Below, one piece after another: positions 1 to 9,267 of a stretch of 64,000 nt of DNA; the stretch's first letter is position 1, and each line of letters opens with the position of its first letter. The notes below the pieces were generated by a model that did not search any database, was not told where the DNA came from, and saw only the letters and a list, made by a program, of their open reading frames with translations. The DNA comes from Sulfidibacterium sp964456625 (GTDB lineage: Bacteria > Bacteroidota > Bacteroidia > Bacteroidales > F082). The translations under genes and the position numbers were made by a program. The stretch lies in assembly GCA_964456625.1 (NCBI GenBank), contig CAYWBO010000002.1, positions 1 through 64,000 of the forward strand, in the 5' to 3' direction.

Positions 1-452
1 CCTTGTATACTTACAGCTCTTCCCAGGAAGGAAAGGAGCACCTGCATCAGTTGACCGAGCAATTTGGACTTTGTCAGAAACTGACAGGGCTGTACGATTC
101 ACCGGGCAGTTGTTTTCATTATCAGATCCACCGGTGCAAGGGCGCCTGCATGGGCGAAGAGGCGCCGGAACACTACAATGCCAGGGTGACAGAAGCCCTG
201 GAAAATTATCATTTTCAGGATCAGAATTTCTTTCTTTTCGATGTCGGCAGGACCGAAGACGAACTGGCGGTGGTGAAAGTGGAAAACGGTAAATATCAGG
301 GATTCGGATATGTGGAAAAAGGATTTATCCTGCATGAAAGAGATTTGCTGCATGACAGTATTGTAAGTCAGAACGATAATAAGGAAGTGAGGCGCCTGAT
401 TATATCCTATTTGAAGAAGCCGGGACATCAGGACCGGATGCTGAAATATTGA
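1..452 (+). CDS. DnaQ-type exonuclease/GIY-YIG protein, C-terminal part (5' end outside window)
   Basis: The reading frame is open at the left edge and stops at 450-452, so only about 149 C-terminal residues are present. The visible part begins just after where a GIY-YIG nuclease domain would end. It contains the Cys-rich stretch LCQKLTGLYDSPGSCFHYQI followed by CKGAC, typical of the UvrC-like region of Bacteroidota proteins that join a DnaQ-family 3'-5' exonuclease to a GIY-YIG domain. Such proteins are often annotated as DNA polymerase III epsilon subunit, but they are probably repair nucleases. The catalytic exonuclease and GIY-YIG residues lie outside the window and cannot be checked. The alternative is a UvrC-like or Cho-like nuclease; the short C-terminus lacking UvrC endonuclease and HhH domains argues against UvrC itself. 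Confidence 0.7.
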   Translation, partial: LYTYSSSQEGKEHLHQLTEQFGLCQKLTGLYDSPGSCFHYQIHRCKGACMGEEAPEHYNARVTEALENYHFQDQNFFLFDVGRTEDELAVVKVENGKYQGFGYVEKGFILHERDLLHDSIVSQNDNKEVRRLIISYLKKPGHQDRMLKY

Positions 453-509
453 AACCATAGAATGATTCAAAATTTTCCTCAGCAGCTCTGTACAGAAAGA
501 AAATTTATT

Positions 510-517
510 TACTTTTG
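510..517 (+). promoter_or_regulatory. -7 element for tRNA-Ser
   Basis: TACTTTTG matches the Bacteroidota -7 consensus TAnnTTTG. It ends 8 bases before the first base of the mature tRNA, which would place transcription start almost at the tRNA 5' end. Confidence 0.6.
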
Positions 518-525
518 CGCCCTCT

Positions 526-610
526 GGAGAGATGGCAGAGTGGTCGAATGCGGCGGTCTTGAAAACCGTTGATCTTCACGGATCCGGGGGTTCGAATCCC
601 TCTCTCTCCG
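526..610 (+). tRNA. tRNA-Ser(UGA)
   Basis: The sequence folds as a class II tRNA. The 7-bp acceptor stem is GGAGAGA (526-532) with TCTCTCC (603-609), and G610 is the discriminator. The anticodon loop CTTGAAA carries anticodon TGA at 560-562. There is a long variable arm, and the T arm GGGGG-TTCGAAT-CCCTC lies at 586-602. CCA is not encoded and must be added after transcription. The long variable arm and anticodon identify serine (UCA codons). Confidence 0.95.
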
Positions 611-616
611 CAAAGC

Positions 617-650
617 AAAACCTCATGCGAAAGTGTGAGGTTTTCTTTTT
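617..650 (+). terminator. Rho-independent terminator after tRNA-Ser
   Basis: The inverted repeat AAAACCTCA / TGAGGTTTT with a 10-nt loop is followed by a T-rich run. It starts 7 bases after the tRNA. Confidence 0.75.
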
Positions 651-691
651 TCCACCGTTGAAAGTATGCTTTCATAAGGTTGGGAAAAAGA

Positions 692-822
692 AAAGCAGTC
701 TCGCAGAGCGAGACGGGGTTTTTGCTTTGACACTCCAACTCCGGGATCAGCGAAGCTAATCCCTTCCGAATACCGAACACCGATTAACGATTTGAGAAGT
801 CAGAAACAGTCTCGCACAGCGA
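692..822. repeat. Short palindromic repeat, two copies, in the 611-962 intergenic stretch
   Basis: A perfect hairpin GTCTCGC-AGA-GCGAGAC sits at 698-714, flanked by a second complementary pair AAAGCA (692-697) and TGCTTT (723-728). A 16-base copy, CAGTCTCGCACAGCGA at 807-822, matches 696-711 at 15 of 16 positions but has lost the right arm. I see no credible protein in this 350-base gap. It holds the tRNA terminator, this repeat and the promoter of the next gene. Confidence 0.5.
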
Positions 823-897
823 ATCCATCTTTTTGGGCAGTCCTGATCTTTCGCGAAATGTGAAAATGTTGGGGGACATTCTCTACCCGTTTTTTAA

Positions 898-925
898 TTG
901 AAATCCGGGAAAAAATTTAATTTTG
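898..925 (+). promoter_or_regulatory. Promoter of the C1 peptidase gene
   Basis: A TTG at 898-900 (-33 element) and TAATTTTG at 918-925 (-7 element TAnnTTTG) are separated by 17 bases. The start codon is 37 bases downstream. Confidence 0.6.
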
Positions 926-962
926 ATCCATAAATTCATTAAATATTAATCATAAAAGTCCT

Positions 963-2210
963 ATGAAAAAGATTTTTTACACTTTATTCGTCATGGCTTT
1001 ACTGCCGGCGTTAAGCTATGGACAAAGCAAAGACAAGGCCGTTTTCGTGAAACCCAATCCGGGTTTTTACGGAAACGTGATCATGAAATCCATCCATGCC
1101 TATGATGCAGCGCAAAATGCTGTGGAACCGCGTAAGGTTTTTGAAATGGATCAGTCGGGGATGAACCTGCCCAACAAATTGGCCGATTACAAAGCGCATG
1201 ATTACTGGCATACTAAGCCTATTTCACAAGGAAACACAGGAACCTGCTGGTGTTTCTCCACCACTTCTTTCTTTGAATCGGAAGAACACCGTCTTTACAA
1301 CAAAGACGTGAAAATCTCGGAAATGTTTACCGTTTACTGGGAGTATGTTGCAAAAGTAACGCGCTACGTGGAAACCCGTGGTAATTCAAGAGTGGAAGAA
1401 GGCTCCGAAGCCAACGCGGTGCCACGTATTTACAGAAAATACGGCTGTGTGCCGGAATCGGTTTACAACGGGTTGCTGCCGGGACAAAAGTTTTATGACC
1501 ATTCCAAGCTGATTTCAGAATTAAAGAATTACCTGGATCATGTGAAAGCTGCTGATGACTGGAATTTGTCAGAAGTGATCGCCACGACCAAATCCATTCT
1601 GGATCATTACATGGGAACGCCTCCCACCGAATTCGAATACCAGGGCGTAAAATACACTCCCAAATCATTTTTCAACAGCCTGAAACTGAATATGGACAAT
1701 TATGTTGACGTTCTGTCATATATGCAGAAACCTTTCTGGCAACAGGTGGAATATCAGGTTCCGGACAACTGGTGGCACAGCAAAGACTATTACAACGTTC
1801 CGTTGAAAGTCTTTATGGATATTATCAATCATGCTATTGAAAACGGATATACCATTGCCATTGGCGGTGATGTTTCGGAAGCCGGATTTTCAAGAAAAAC
1901 CAATGTCGCTTTGATCCCTGACTTTGACATCCCTGCCCAATACATCAACGATGAAGCCCGTCAGTTCAGGTTCTCAAACGGAACGACTACCGACGACCAC
2001 GGCATGCATGTGGTGGGTTATATGAAAGATAGGAACGGGAACATGTGGTATCTTATCAAAGATTCCAGCTCAGGATCCAGAAACCTTGATCCCAACAGTC
2101 CCGAATTTGGGTATTATTTTTTCAGCACACCCTATGTGGAACTGAAAATGATGGACATCATGGTAAACAAAGATGTTCTGAAACCTTATCTGAGCAAATT
2201 CAAGAACTAA
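963..2210 (+). CDS. Secreted C1-family cysteine peptidase (aminopeptidase C/bleomycin hydrolase type)
   Basis: This 415-residue protein has an N-terminal signal peptide (charged MKK, hydrophobic core, probable cleavage after ALSYG near residue 20), so it works in the periplasm or outside the cell. The papain-fold nucleophile is Cys95 in QGNTGTCWCFS. The catalytic histidine is His346 in DDHGMHVVGY. The third triad position, usually Asn in an NSWG-like motif, reads Asp367 in LIKDSSSG. Bleomycin hydrolase and PepC remove N-terminal residues from peptides; here export suggests scavenging or processing of extracytoplasmic peptides. The gene is monocistronic, with its own promoter upstream and a strong terminator after the stop. 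The family call is firm and the substrate unknown. Confidence 0.88.
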   Translation: MKKIFYTLFVMALLPALSYGQSKDKAVFVKPNPGFYGNVIMKSIHAYDAAQNAVEPRKVFEMDQSGMNLPNKLADYKAHDYWHTKPISQGNTGTCWCFSTTSFFESEEHRLYNKDVKISEMFTVYWEYVAKVTRYVETRGNSRVEEGSEANAVPRIYRKYGCVPESVYNGLLPGQKFYDHSKLISELKNYLDHVKAADDWNLSEVIATTKSILDHYMGTPPTEFEYQGVKYTPKSFFNSLKLNMDNYVDVLSYMQKPFWQQVEYQVPDNWWHSKDYYNVPLKVFMDIINHAIENGYTIAIGGDVSEAGFSRKTNVALIPDFDIPAQYINDEARQFRFSNGTTTDDHGMHVVGYMKDRNGNMWYLIKDSSSGSRNLDPNSPEFGYYFFSTPYVELKMMDIMVNKDVLKPYLSKFKN

Positions 2211-2229
2211 AGAATACATCATCTGGAAA

Positions 2230-2257
2230 GGGACTTCTGACCGAAGTCCCTTTTTTT
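2230..2257 (+). terminator. Rho-independent terminator of the C1 peptidase gene
   Basis: An 8-bp perfect stem GGGACTTC / GAAGTCCC with a 5-base loop is followed by seven T. It lies 20 bases after the stop codon. Confidence 0.9.
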
Positions 2258-2530
2258 GTTTTATCGTCTGAAAATAAAACTCCTTCTTATATATTTGCAC
2301 GGAAAATCCGAAACTTGAAAAGGAAGAGCGGATCATGGAGAAAGGGTTTCTAAAAAACTGTAAATGATAAAATAATCAATGTATTTTGTGTCCATAACGT
2401 TTTGAAATACAGTTTGTAGTAAGTTTTTTTATGTTATCTTAAAAATTAAATTAGATTTGCTAAAAAATCTTAACAGAGATCGTTTGACGTTTAATTTTTT
2501 TCTATCATTGTAAAAAAGTAACGATAGTTC

Positions 2531-3337
2531 ATGAAGGGAAAGACCGTTATCATTACGGGTGCCAGTTCTGGAATTGGAAGGGCGTTGGCTTATGAGTTCG
2601 CAGCCCGGGGGGAGAAGGTGGTTATGGGTGCCCGAAACATCGACCGGCTAAAGGAAATCGCCGAAGATATTAGGCAGCGGGGTGGGGAAGTTGTGTTTGC
2701 CCAGGTTGATGTAACGGATGAGGAGGAATGTAAGAATCTGATAAATATTGCTATAAAGAATTTTGGACAGGTTGATGTACTGATCAACAATGCCGGAATT
2801 TCCATGAGGGCATTGTTCAATGATGCCGAACTTTCGGTTATAAAAAGACTGATGGACGTAAATTTCTGGGGAACTGTTTATTGCACTAAGAGTGCGCTGC
2901 CGTATTTGCTGCAAAGTAAAGGCAGTGTGGTAGCCATTTCTTCCGTGGCCGGAATCAAGGGGCTGCCTGGCAGAACGGGTTATTCTGCCTCGAAATTTGC
3001 CATTCACGGTTTTATGGAAAGCCTGCGGATAGAAAACCTGAAAACGGGACTTCATGTGCTGATGGCTTATCCTGGTTTTACGGCATCCAACATCAGAAAT
3101 ACTGCGCTTGTTGCCGACGGGAAAGAGCAGGGAAATTCACCCCTGGATGAGGGAAAGATCATGTCGGCAGAAGAGGTGGCCCGCCACGTTTACAAAGCGG
3201 TGAAAAACAAAAAAACTTCGCTGGTATTGACCACAGAAGGAAAGCTGACTGTTTTCCTGAGCAAGTTTTTTTCTTCGCTGCTGGACCGAATCGTGTTTAA
3301 CCACATGGCGAAAGAACCCGATTCGCCTTTTAAATAG
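2531..3337 (+). CDS. Short-chain dehydrogenase/reductase (classical SDR)
   Basis: The 268-residue protein shows all classical SDR marks: the cofactor motif TGASSGIG at residues 9-16, NNAG in the middle, and the catalytic pair Tyr151 and Lys155 in YSASK. The Arg following the second beta strand (GARN) suggests NADP(H) preference. The C-terminus has an extra hydrophobic stretch (LTVFLSKFFSSLLD) resembling the membrane-peripheral end of DHRS7-like SDRs. The substrate cannot be told. The small acidic gene at 3392 follows after 54 bases and may be cotranscribed. The roughly 270 bases before the gene are AT-rich and hold no other gene that I can see. Confidence 0.88.
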   Translation: MKGKTVIITGASSGIGRALAYEFAARGEKVVMGARNIDRLKEIAEDIRQRGGEVVFAQVDVTDEEECKNLINIAIKNFGQVDVLINNAGISMRALFNDAELSVIKRLMDVNFWGTVYCTKSALPYLLQSKGSVVAISSVAGIKGLPGRTGYSASKFAIHGFMESLRIENLKTGLHVLMAYPGFTASNIRNTALVADGKEQGNSPLDEGKIMSAEEVARHVYKAVKNKKTSLVLTTEGKLTVFLSKFFSSLLDRIVFNHMAKEPDSPFK

Positions 3338-3391
3338 ATTATTAAAAATTAATTGTTTATAAATTTACTTAACCAAAACATTCGATAAAAA

Positions 3392-3850
3392 ATGATCAGT
3401 TCATATGAAATCATCCCTAAAATTGGTCTGGGAGATTTAAAATTTGGAATGGACATGGAAAAAGTCGTATCCGAGTTAGGAGAACCGGAAGAAGTTGACA
3501 ATTTTGAAAGCGAGGAAGAAATGAATGCAGTGTTACTGCATTACTGGGATAGAGGTGTGTCTGTATTTTTTGAAGGTCATACCCGTCAGGTAGTGGCGGG
3601 TATCGAAACCGATCATCCGGATTCTAAGCTTTTTGGGGAATATGTTATCGACATAACGGAAGAGGAGGTGATTAACCTTATGAAACGTAATGGCTTCGAG
3701 GACTTTGAAAAAGAAACCGAAAATGGTGAGGTACGCCTGTCCTATGAAGAAGAAATGATAGATTTCTATCTGAAAAAAGGCCGCGTTGCCTTTGTAAACT
3801 GGGACGTTATGGTGGAGGAAGACGGTAATCTTTCGGAATCCCTTTCTTAA
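3392..3850 (+). CDS. Small acidic protein of unknown function
   Basis: I do not recognise a named family for this 152-residue, strongly acidic protein (many Glu and Asp, no signal peptide, no membrane segment). The N-terminal pattern IGLGDLKFGMDMEKVVSELG followed by EPEEV resembles the 'GxxxxGMsxeeVxxxLGeP' opening seen in many small bacterial proteins of unclear role, some of them immunity-type proteins. It sits 54 bases after the SDR gene on the same strand and may share its transcript. Codon use looks like its neighbours and there is no sign of transfer. The reading frame is convincing; the function is open. Confidence 0.7.
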   Translation: MISSYEIIPKIGLGDLKFGMDMEKVVSELGEPEEVDNFESEEEMNAVLLHYWDRGVSVFFEGHTRQVVAGIETDHPDSKLFGEYVIDITEEEVINLMKRNGFEDFEKETENGEVRLSYEEEMIDFYLKKGRVAFVNWDVMVEEDGNLSESLS

Positions 3851-3908
3851 TCCATTCAAAAAACAAAGTATTGCCCCCTTCTATAAGAGGAGTCTTGATG
3901 TATCATTG

Positions 3909-3926
3909 GCCTGCAAAGCAGGCTTT
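3909..3926 (+). terminator. Weak hairpin terminator before uvrB
   Basis: A perfect 6-bp hairpin GCCTGC-AAA-GCAGGC is followed by only three T and then A. It is plausible as a weak terminator for the 2531-3850 unit. Confidence 0.4.
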
Positions 3927-3966
3927 AAAAATATAAGCAGTTCCATTTTCCTTGATAATATTCCCT

Positions 3967-3974
3967 TATTTTTG
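3967..3974 (+). promoter_or_regulatory. -7 element for uvrB
   Basis: TATTTTTG matches TAnnTTTG and ends only 8 bases before the uvrB ATG. The transcript would begin at or next to the start codon. I see no SOS-like operator. Confidence 0.5.
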
Positions 3975-3982
3975 TCAGGGAT

Positions 3983-6004
<2,022 letters not shown>

Positions 6005-6020
6005 TTCGGCGGTTAATGCC

Positions 6021-6028
6021 TATTTTTG
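6021..6028 (+). promoter_or_regulatory. -7 element for the 6071 gene
   Basis: TATTTTTG matches TAnnTTTG. It lies 42 bases before the start codon and 16 bases after the uvrB stop. Confidence 0.5.
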
Positions 6029-6070
6029 CAAAGTCTAAATAAGAAGCCTGTTTTTACGTAAAATGACGCC

Positions 6071-7480
6071 ATGACGCACGAAATTTTACCAAGTGGGAGA
6101 AAAGCCCTCCAAATTAATCTGGATACCAACTTTTACGGGACATTTGCCGAGATAGGAGGCGGGCAGGAGGTAGCCCGGCATTTTTTTATGGCCGGCGGTG
6201 CTTCCGGAACCATCGCAAAGACTATTTCAGCCTACGATAAGAGTTTCAGCGATGCCAACTACTGCACCGAAAAGAACGAGCGTTATGTCTCGGAAGAACG
6301 CCTTGTCAAAATGCTCAACCATGAATATAACGATCTGGAGAAGGTATTATCGGGCAAAAAGAAGGATACTCTGTATTTTGTCTTTGCCGACACGGTGGAG
6401 GTACTGAATTATCAAAAGACCAATTACAGCCACGGATGGCTGGGCATGCGATTTCAACTCACTCCCGAAAGTAAACCCAACACGATCATCATGCACGTGA
6501 AGTTGCTGGAAAACGACGGGCAGCTGCAGCAGGCCACACTGGGCGTTCTGGGTGTCAACCTGATCTATGCCGGAATTAAGTATTACGACCGGCCCCAACT
6601 TTTCCTCGAATCCATGACCGATAACCTTTCCAGGGACCGTTTCAGTATCAATGCCATCCGCATGTACGGCCCGGAACTGGATTACGTCGACAACCGCCTG
6701 CTGGCGGTTCAGCTTGTGAAAACGGGCATGTCGCATGCCATCATGTTTGATAAAAACGGCAATGTGCAGCAGCCTTCAGATATGCTTTATAAAAAGAACG
6801 TGCTGGCTTTCCGCGGAAGTTTCCGGCCCATCACGTACATTTCATGGGATATTCTGAGCAAAAGCATGGAGCTTTTCCAGAAGGATGAAGATTATCAGGA
6901 AGATAACACATTATCTTTTTGCGAAATAACCATGAATAACCTGATTTCCAGTGGAAAACAGGAGATCAACGCAAAGGATTTTCTGGAACGTGTAAATATG
7001 CTCAACGAGATCGGTCAGAATGTGATGGTATCGGATTTCCGGGAATATTACCGCCTGGTGGAGTTTTTCGGGCAATTTAAAATGAAAAAATTGCGTATCG
7101 TGATGGGAGTTCCCACCTTGGAGAAAGTGATGGATGATAGATATTACAAGCATCTGAAGGGTGGATTTCTGGAGGCGCTGGGAAAAATGTTTCCGGAAAA
7201 CCTGAAATTTTATATTTATCCTACGTTGCTGAAGGCCAGGAGTAAAAACGAACTCGTCACTGCTGCGAACATTAAGATTGAGGAAAAATACCGACCGTTA
7301 TACGACTATCTGACTACTAATCATTTTATCCTGGAAATAGAGAGCGGTTTATCCGATCAGCTGAGGATCAAATCACGGGAAGTCCTGAAAATGATCCAGA
7401 AAGAGAATTCCGAATGGGAAAAATACGTTCCCATGGCCATCGCCAAAACAATCAAAGAAAAGAATCTTTTTAAGGATTAA
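6071..7480 (+). CDS. Conserved cytoplasmic protein of unknown function (469 aa)
   Basis: I recognise the sequence pattern but not a function. It opens with INLDTNFYGTFAEIGGGQEV, and later has GVLGVNLIYAGIKYY, DNRLLAVQLVKTGMSHA, QPSDMLYKKNVL and RGSFRPIT. Long, well-conserved homologues exist in cyanobacteria and other Bacteroidota, where they often carry misleading names such as 'TonB-dependent receptor' or 'nicotinate-nucleotide adenylyltransferase'. There is no signal peptide, TonB box, beta-barrel pattern or nucleotidyltransferase HxGH motif, so neither label is supported. No membrane segment is evident, so it is probably cytosolic. The gene has its own -7 box and ends 2 bases from the convergent gene at 7483 with no terminator between them. 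Confidence 0.75.
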   Translation: MTHEILPSGRKALQINLDTNFYGTFAEIGGGQEVARHFFMAGGASGTIAKTISAYDKSFSDANYCTEKNERYVSEERLVKMLNHEYNDLEKVLSGKKKDTLYFVFADTVEVLNYQKTNYSHGWLGMRFQLTPESKPNTIIMHVKLLENDGQLQQATLGVLGVNLIYAGIKYYDRPQLFLESMTDNLSRDRFSINAIRMYGPELDYVDNRLLAVQLVKTGMSHAIMFDKNGNVQQPSDMLYKKNVLAFRGSFRPITYISWDILSKSMELFQKDEDYQEDNTLSFCEITMNNLISSGKQEINAKDFLERVNMLNEIGQNVMVSDFREYYRLVEFFGQFKMKKLRIVMGVPTLEKVMDDRYYKHLKGGFLEALGKMFPENLKFYIYPTLLKARSKNELVTAANIKIEEKYRPLYDYLTTNHFILEIESGLSDQLRIKSREVLKMIQKENSEWEKYVPMAIAKTIKEKNLFKD

Positions 7481-7482
7481 GC

Positions 7483-7893
7483 CTAAAAACTTTTGAAAAT
7501 CCTGGCTTCGGAAGTGCCCGGAGCTTCGACTACAATGTCCAGAAAATACCCAAATGGCGTTTGAGAACATTGATAATCTGCGTTTTTCATCCTTGATTCT
7601 ACTTTGTCGAAAAGCGCTTTTGTGAAAAAAGGATCGGCTTTACTGTCCGAAAGATGTGCAAAAGAATGAAGAACCACATCTCGGGTGTCATTCTTTTTGG
7701 CAGCCCATTTCAGGTTCTTGACCATTTTGGTTTCCGTAGATTTCATATCCGCTTCGTCTTCGGCTTCCGCCTGAATAAAAGCCACCAATACTTTTTCGAA
7801 ACTTCCCTTTTCTGTGATCTTGGGAAAGTCAGCCAGTGTTTTGCTGTTGGGATTGTAAGAAAAACGGTCGCAATAGATCATCAAAAGTTTCAT
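7483..7893 (-). CDS. Free-standing archaeal-type threonyl-tRNA editing domain protein
   Basis: This 136-residue protein matches the N-terminal editing domain of archaeal threonyl-tRNA synthetase (tRNA-Thr_ED, related in fold to D-aminoacyl-tRNA deacylase). The opening MKLLMIYCDRFSYNP is followed by a VLVAFIQAE strand, a SFAHLS motif and PFGYF near the end, all in the order of the archaeal domain. In archaea the domain removes serine wrongly attached to tRNA-Thr. Here it stands alone, with no synthetase catalytic part, so a trans-acting deacylase is the natural guess. It starts 30 bases after the stop of the ENPP-type gene and is probably cotranscribed with it. The family call is good; activity in this bacterium is inference. 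Confidence 0.75.
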   Translation of the reverse strand: MKLLMIYCDRFSYNPNSKTLADFPKITEKGSFEKVLVAFIQAEAEDEADMKSTETKMVKNLKWAAKKNDTRDVVLHSFAHLSDSKADPFFTKALFDKVESRMKNADYQCSQTPFGYFLDIVVEAPGTSEARIFKSF

Positions 7894-7923
7894 AATACGT
7901 TTATTAACAACAGGATCAATCGT

Positions 7924-9168
7924 TTAATGCTGTGGCTTTAGCATGTTCTCCACTTCGCTCAGTTTGCCGTCAGACGGCGCGGGGACGAGGTGCAGGATCT
8001 TTGCCATCAGCGGATACAAATCTACGTTTTTAAAAGAATGTTCCTGATACTCTTTTTTGAAAGCAGGGCCGGCGGCGTAAAAAATGGCATGCATGGCCCG
8101 GTCGGTTATCGGATCGTAGCCATGGGTGCCTCTTTCATGACCCACATGTCCCGACCAGTAAATACTCCATCTGGGATCAGCAACAACGGTAAGATCCAGT
8201 GTCCGTGGATTGTGCCCGTAATGCAGGTAGGCGGGAAGGCTGTCATGTTTCCAGACCTTAATATGAGCTACTTTTTTCAGTGCATTGTACACGATATCCA
8301 GCTTGCCGGGCTTTACTTGGATATTGTATACCGGATTGCTGCCCAAAACAATTTTCAAGTCGGCGGTATCCACATAGTGGTCCAGAATTATGGTACGTTC
8401 CGGCGACAGGCTCTGCATCCCGTGATCGGAAGTGATGATGAAATTGATCTGGTTAAAGACGGGAAGCCTTCGCATGGCAGTAAAATACTGCCCCAGCCAG
8501 GTATCCAGTTGCTCCACCATCTTTTTGACCTGGGGAGAATGCGGTCCGTAATGATGCCCGGTACCGTCCGGCTCAGGATAATACCACATAATGAGGTGGG
8601 GCCGTGTCTTTTCGGGCAACGAAAGCCATTTATAGACACTGTCTATTCTGGAGGTAAAAGGCAGCTTCTGATTGTAGCGGTACCAGATATCGGCATGCAT
8701 GTTCTGGATGTTGGCTTCAGAACCGACCCAAAACAGCGTGGCGTCATGAATACCTTGTTTTTTGGCCGTATTCCAGATGGGTTCCCCACCGTAGAAAATG
8801 CCGTTTCTTACACTTTTCCGATTGGATACACCGTAAAATTTCTTTAATCCCGGTGCGTAAAAACTGTTCATGACAATACCGTGATGATCCGGATAGAGCC
8901 CGGTAGCGATCGTGTAATGGTTGGGAAAAGTCTTGGAAGGAAACGAAGGGATCATTTCAGCAAAAACGCCCGCTTTCCTCAGCGAATCCAGCACCGGAGT
9001 CCTGGCGTAGTCCGTATAATTCCAGCGAAAGCCGTCTAATGATAAAACAACCAGATAAGGTTTTGATTGGGGCTGATGTTTCCCGGGTTCTGCGTTACAA
9101 TTTGATAACACAAGGCCCGCTAACACGAGCAATATAATGCGTCTGAACAGTCTCATTTTTTTCAGCAA
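7924..9168 (-). CDS. ENPP-type phosphodiesterase/alkaline phosphatase superfamily lipoprotein
   Basis: This 414-residue protein is a nucleotide pyrophosphatase/phosphodiesterase of the alkaline phosphatase superfamily. A lipoprotein signal ends in LSNC with Cys24. Metal ligand Asp45 sits in VLSLDGFRWN, and the nucleophile is Thr80 in PSKTFPNHYT. Further metal sites are in EPDGTGHHYGP, TSDHGM and GHVGHERGTHGYD. Such enzymes hydrolyse phosphodiester or pyrophosphate bonds of nucleotides, and some act on phospholipids; the substrate cannot be told here. As a lipoprotein it would be anchored in the outer or inner membrane facing the periplasm. The editing-domain gene follows 30 bases downstream. 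The ATG chosen lies 7 bases from a consensus -7 box; Met5 is the alternative start. Confidence 0.9.
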   Translation of the reverse strand: MLKKMRLFRRIILLVLAGLVLSNCNAEPGKHQPQSKPYLVVLSLDGFRWNYTDYARTPVLDSLRKAGVFAEMIPSFPSKTFPNHYTIATGLYPDHHGIVMNSFYAPGLKKFYGVSNRKSVRNGIFYGGEPIWNTAKKQGIHDATLFWVGSEANIQNMHADIWYRYNQKLPFTSRIDSVYKWLSLPEKTRPHLIMWYYPEPDGTGHHYGPHSPQVKKMVEQLDTWLGQYFTAMRRLPVFNQINFIITSDHGMQSLSPERTIILDHYVDTADLKIVLGSNPVYNIQVKPGKLDIVYNALKKVAHIKVWKHDSLPAYLHYGHNPRTLDLTVVADPRWSIYWSGHVGHERGTHGYDPITDRAMHAIFYAAGPAFKKEYQEHSFKNVDLYPLMAKILHLVPAPSDGKLSEVENMLKPQH

Positions 9169-9175
9169 AAGTAAA

Positions 9176-9183
9176 AATTAAAC
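9176..9183 (-). promoter_or_regulatory. -7 element for the ENPP-type gene
   Basis: Read on the minus strand, this is TACTTTTG (TAnnTTTG), ending 7 bases from the start codon. The leader would be nearly absent. Confidence 0.5.
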
Positions 9184-9267
9184 GTAGTGCTTATTTTAAG
9201 AAATTGTTAAGGCTGTTTATTTTGTAAAATGCTTGTTGATAGAAACTTATGTAAAACAAACCTTGAC

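Noticed and set aside
505..780. Open frames over the tRNA-Ser gene on both strands (plus 532-759 beginning MAEWSNAAVLKT, minus 505-780)
   Set aside because: These are the well-known false proteins produced by translating a serine tRNA; the region is fully explained by the tRNA and its terminator.
6071..7480. TonB-dependent receptor label for the 469-residue protein
   Set aside because: No signal peptide, plug domain, TonB box or beta-barrel pattern.
7990..8847. 285-codon plus-strand open frame
   Set aside because: It lies antisense inside the ENPP-type phosphodiesterase, which has all catalytic motifs. The shadow frame has no recognisable domain.
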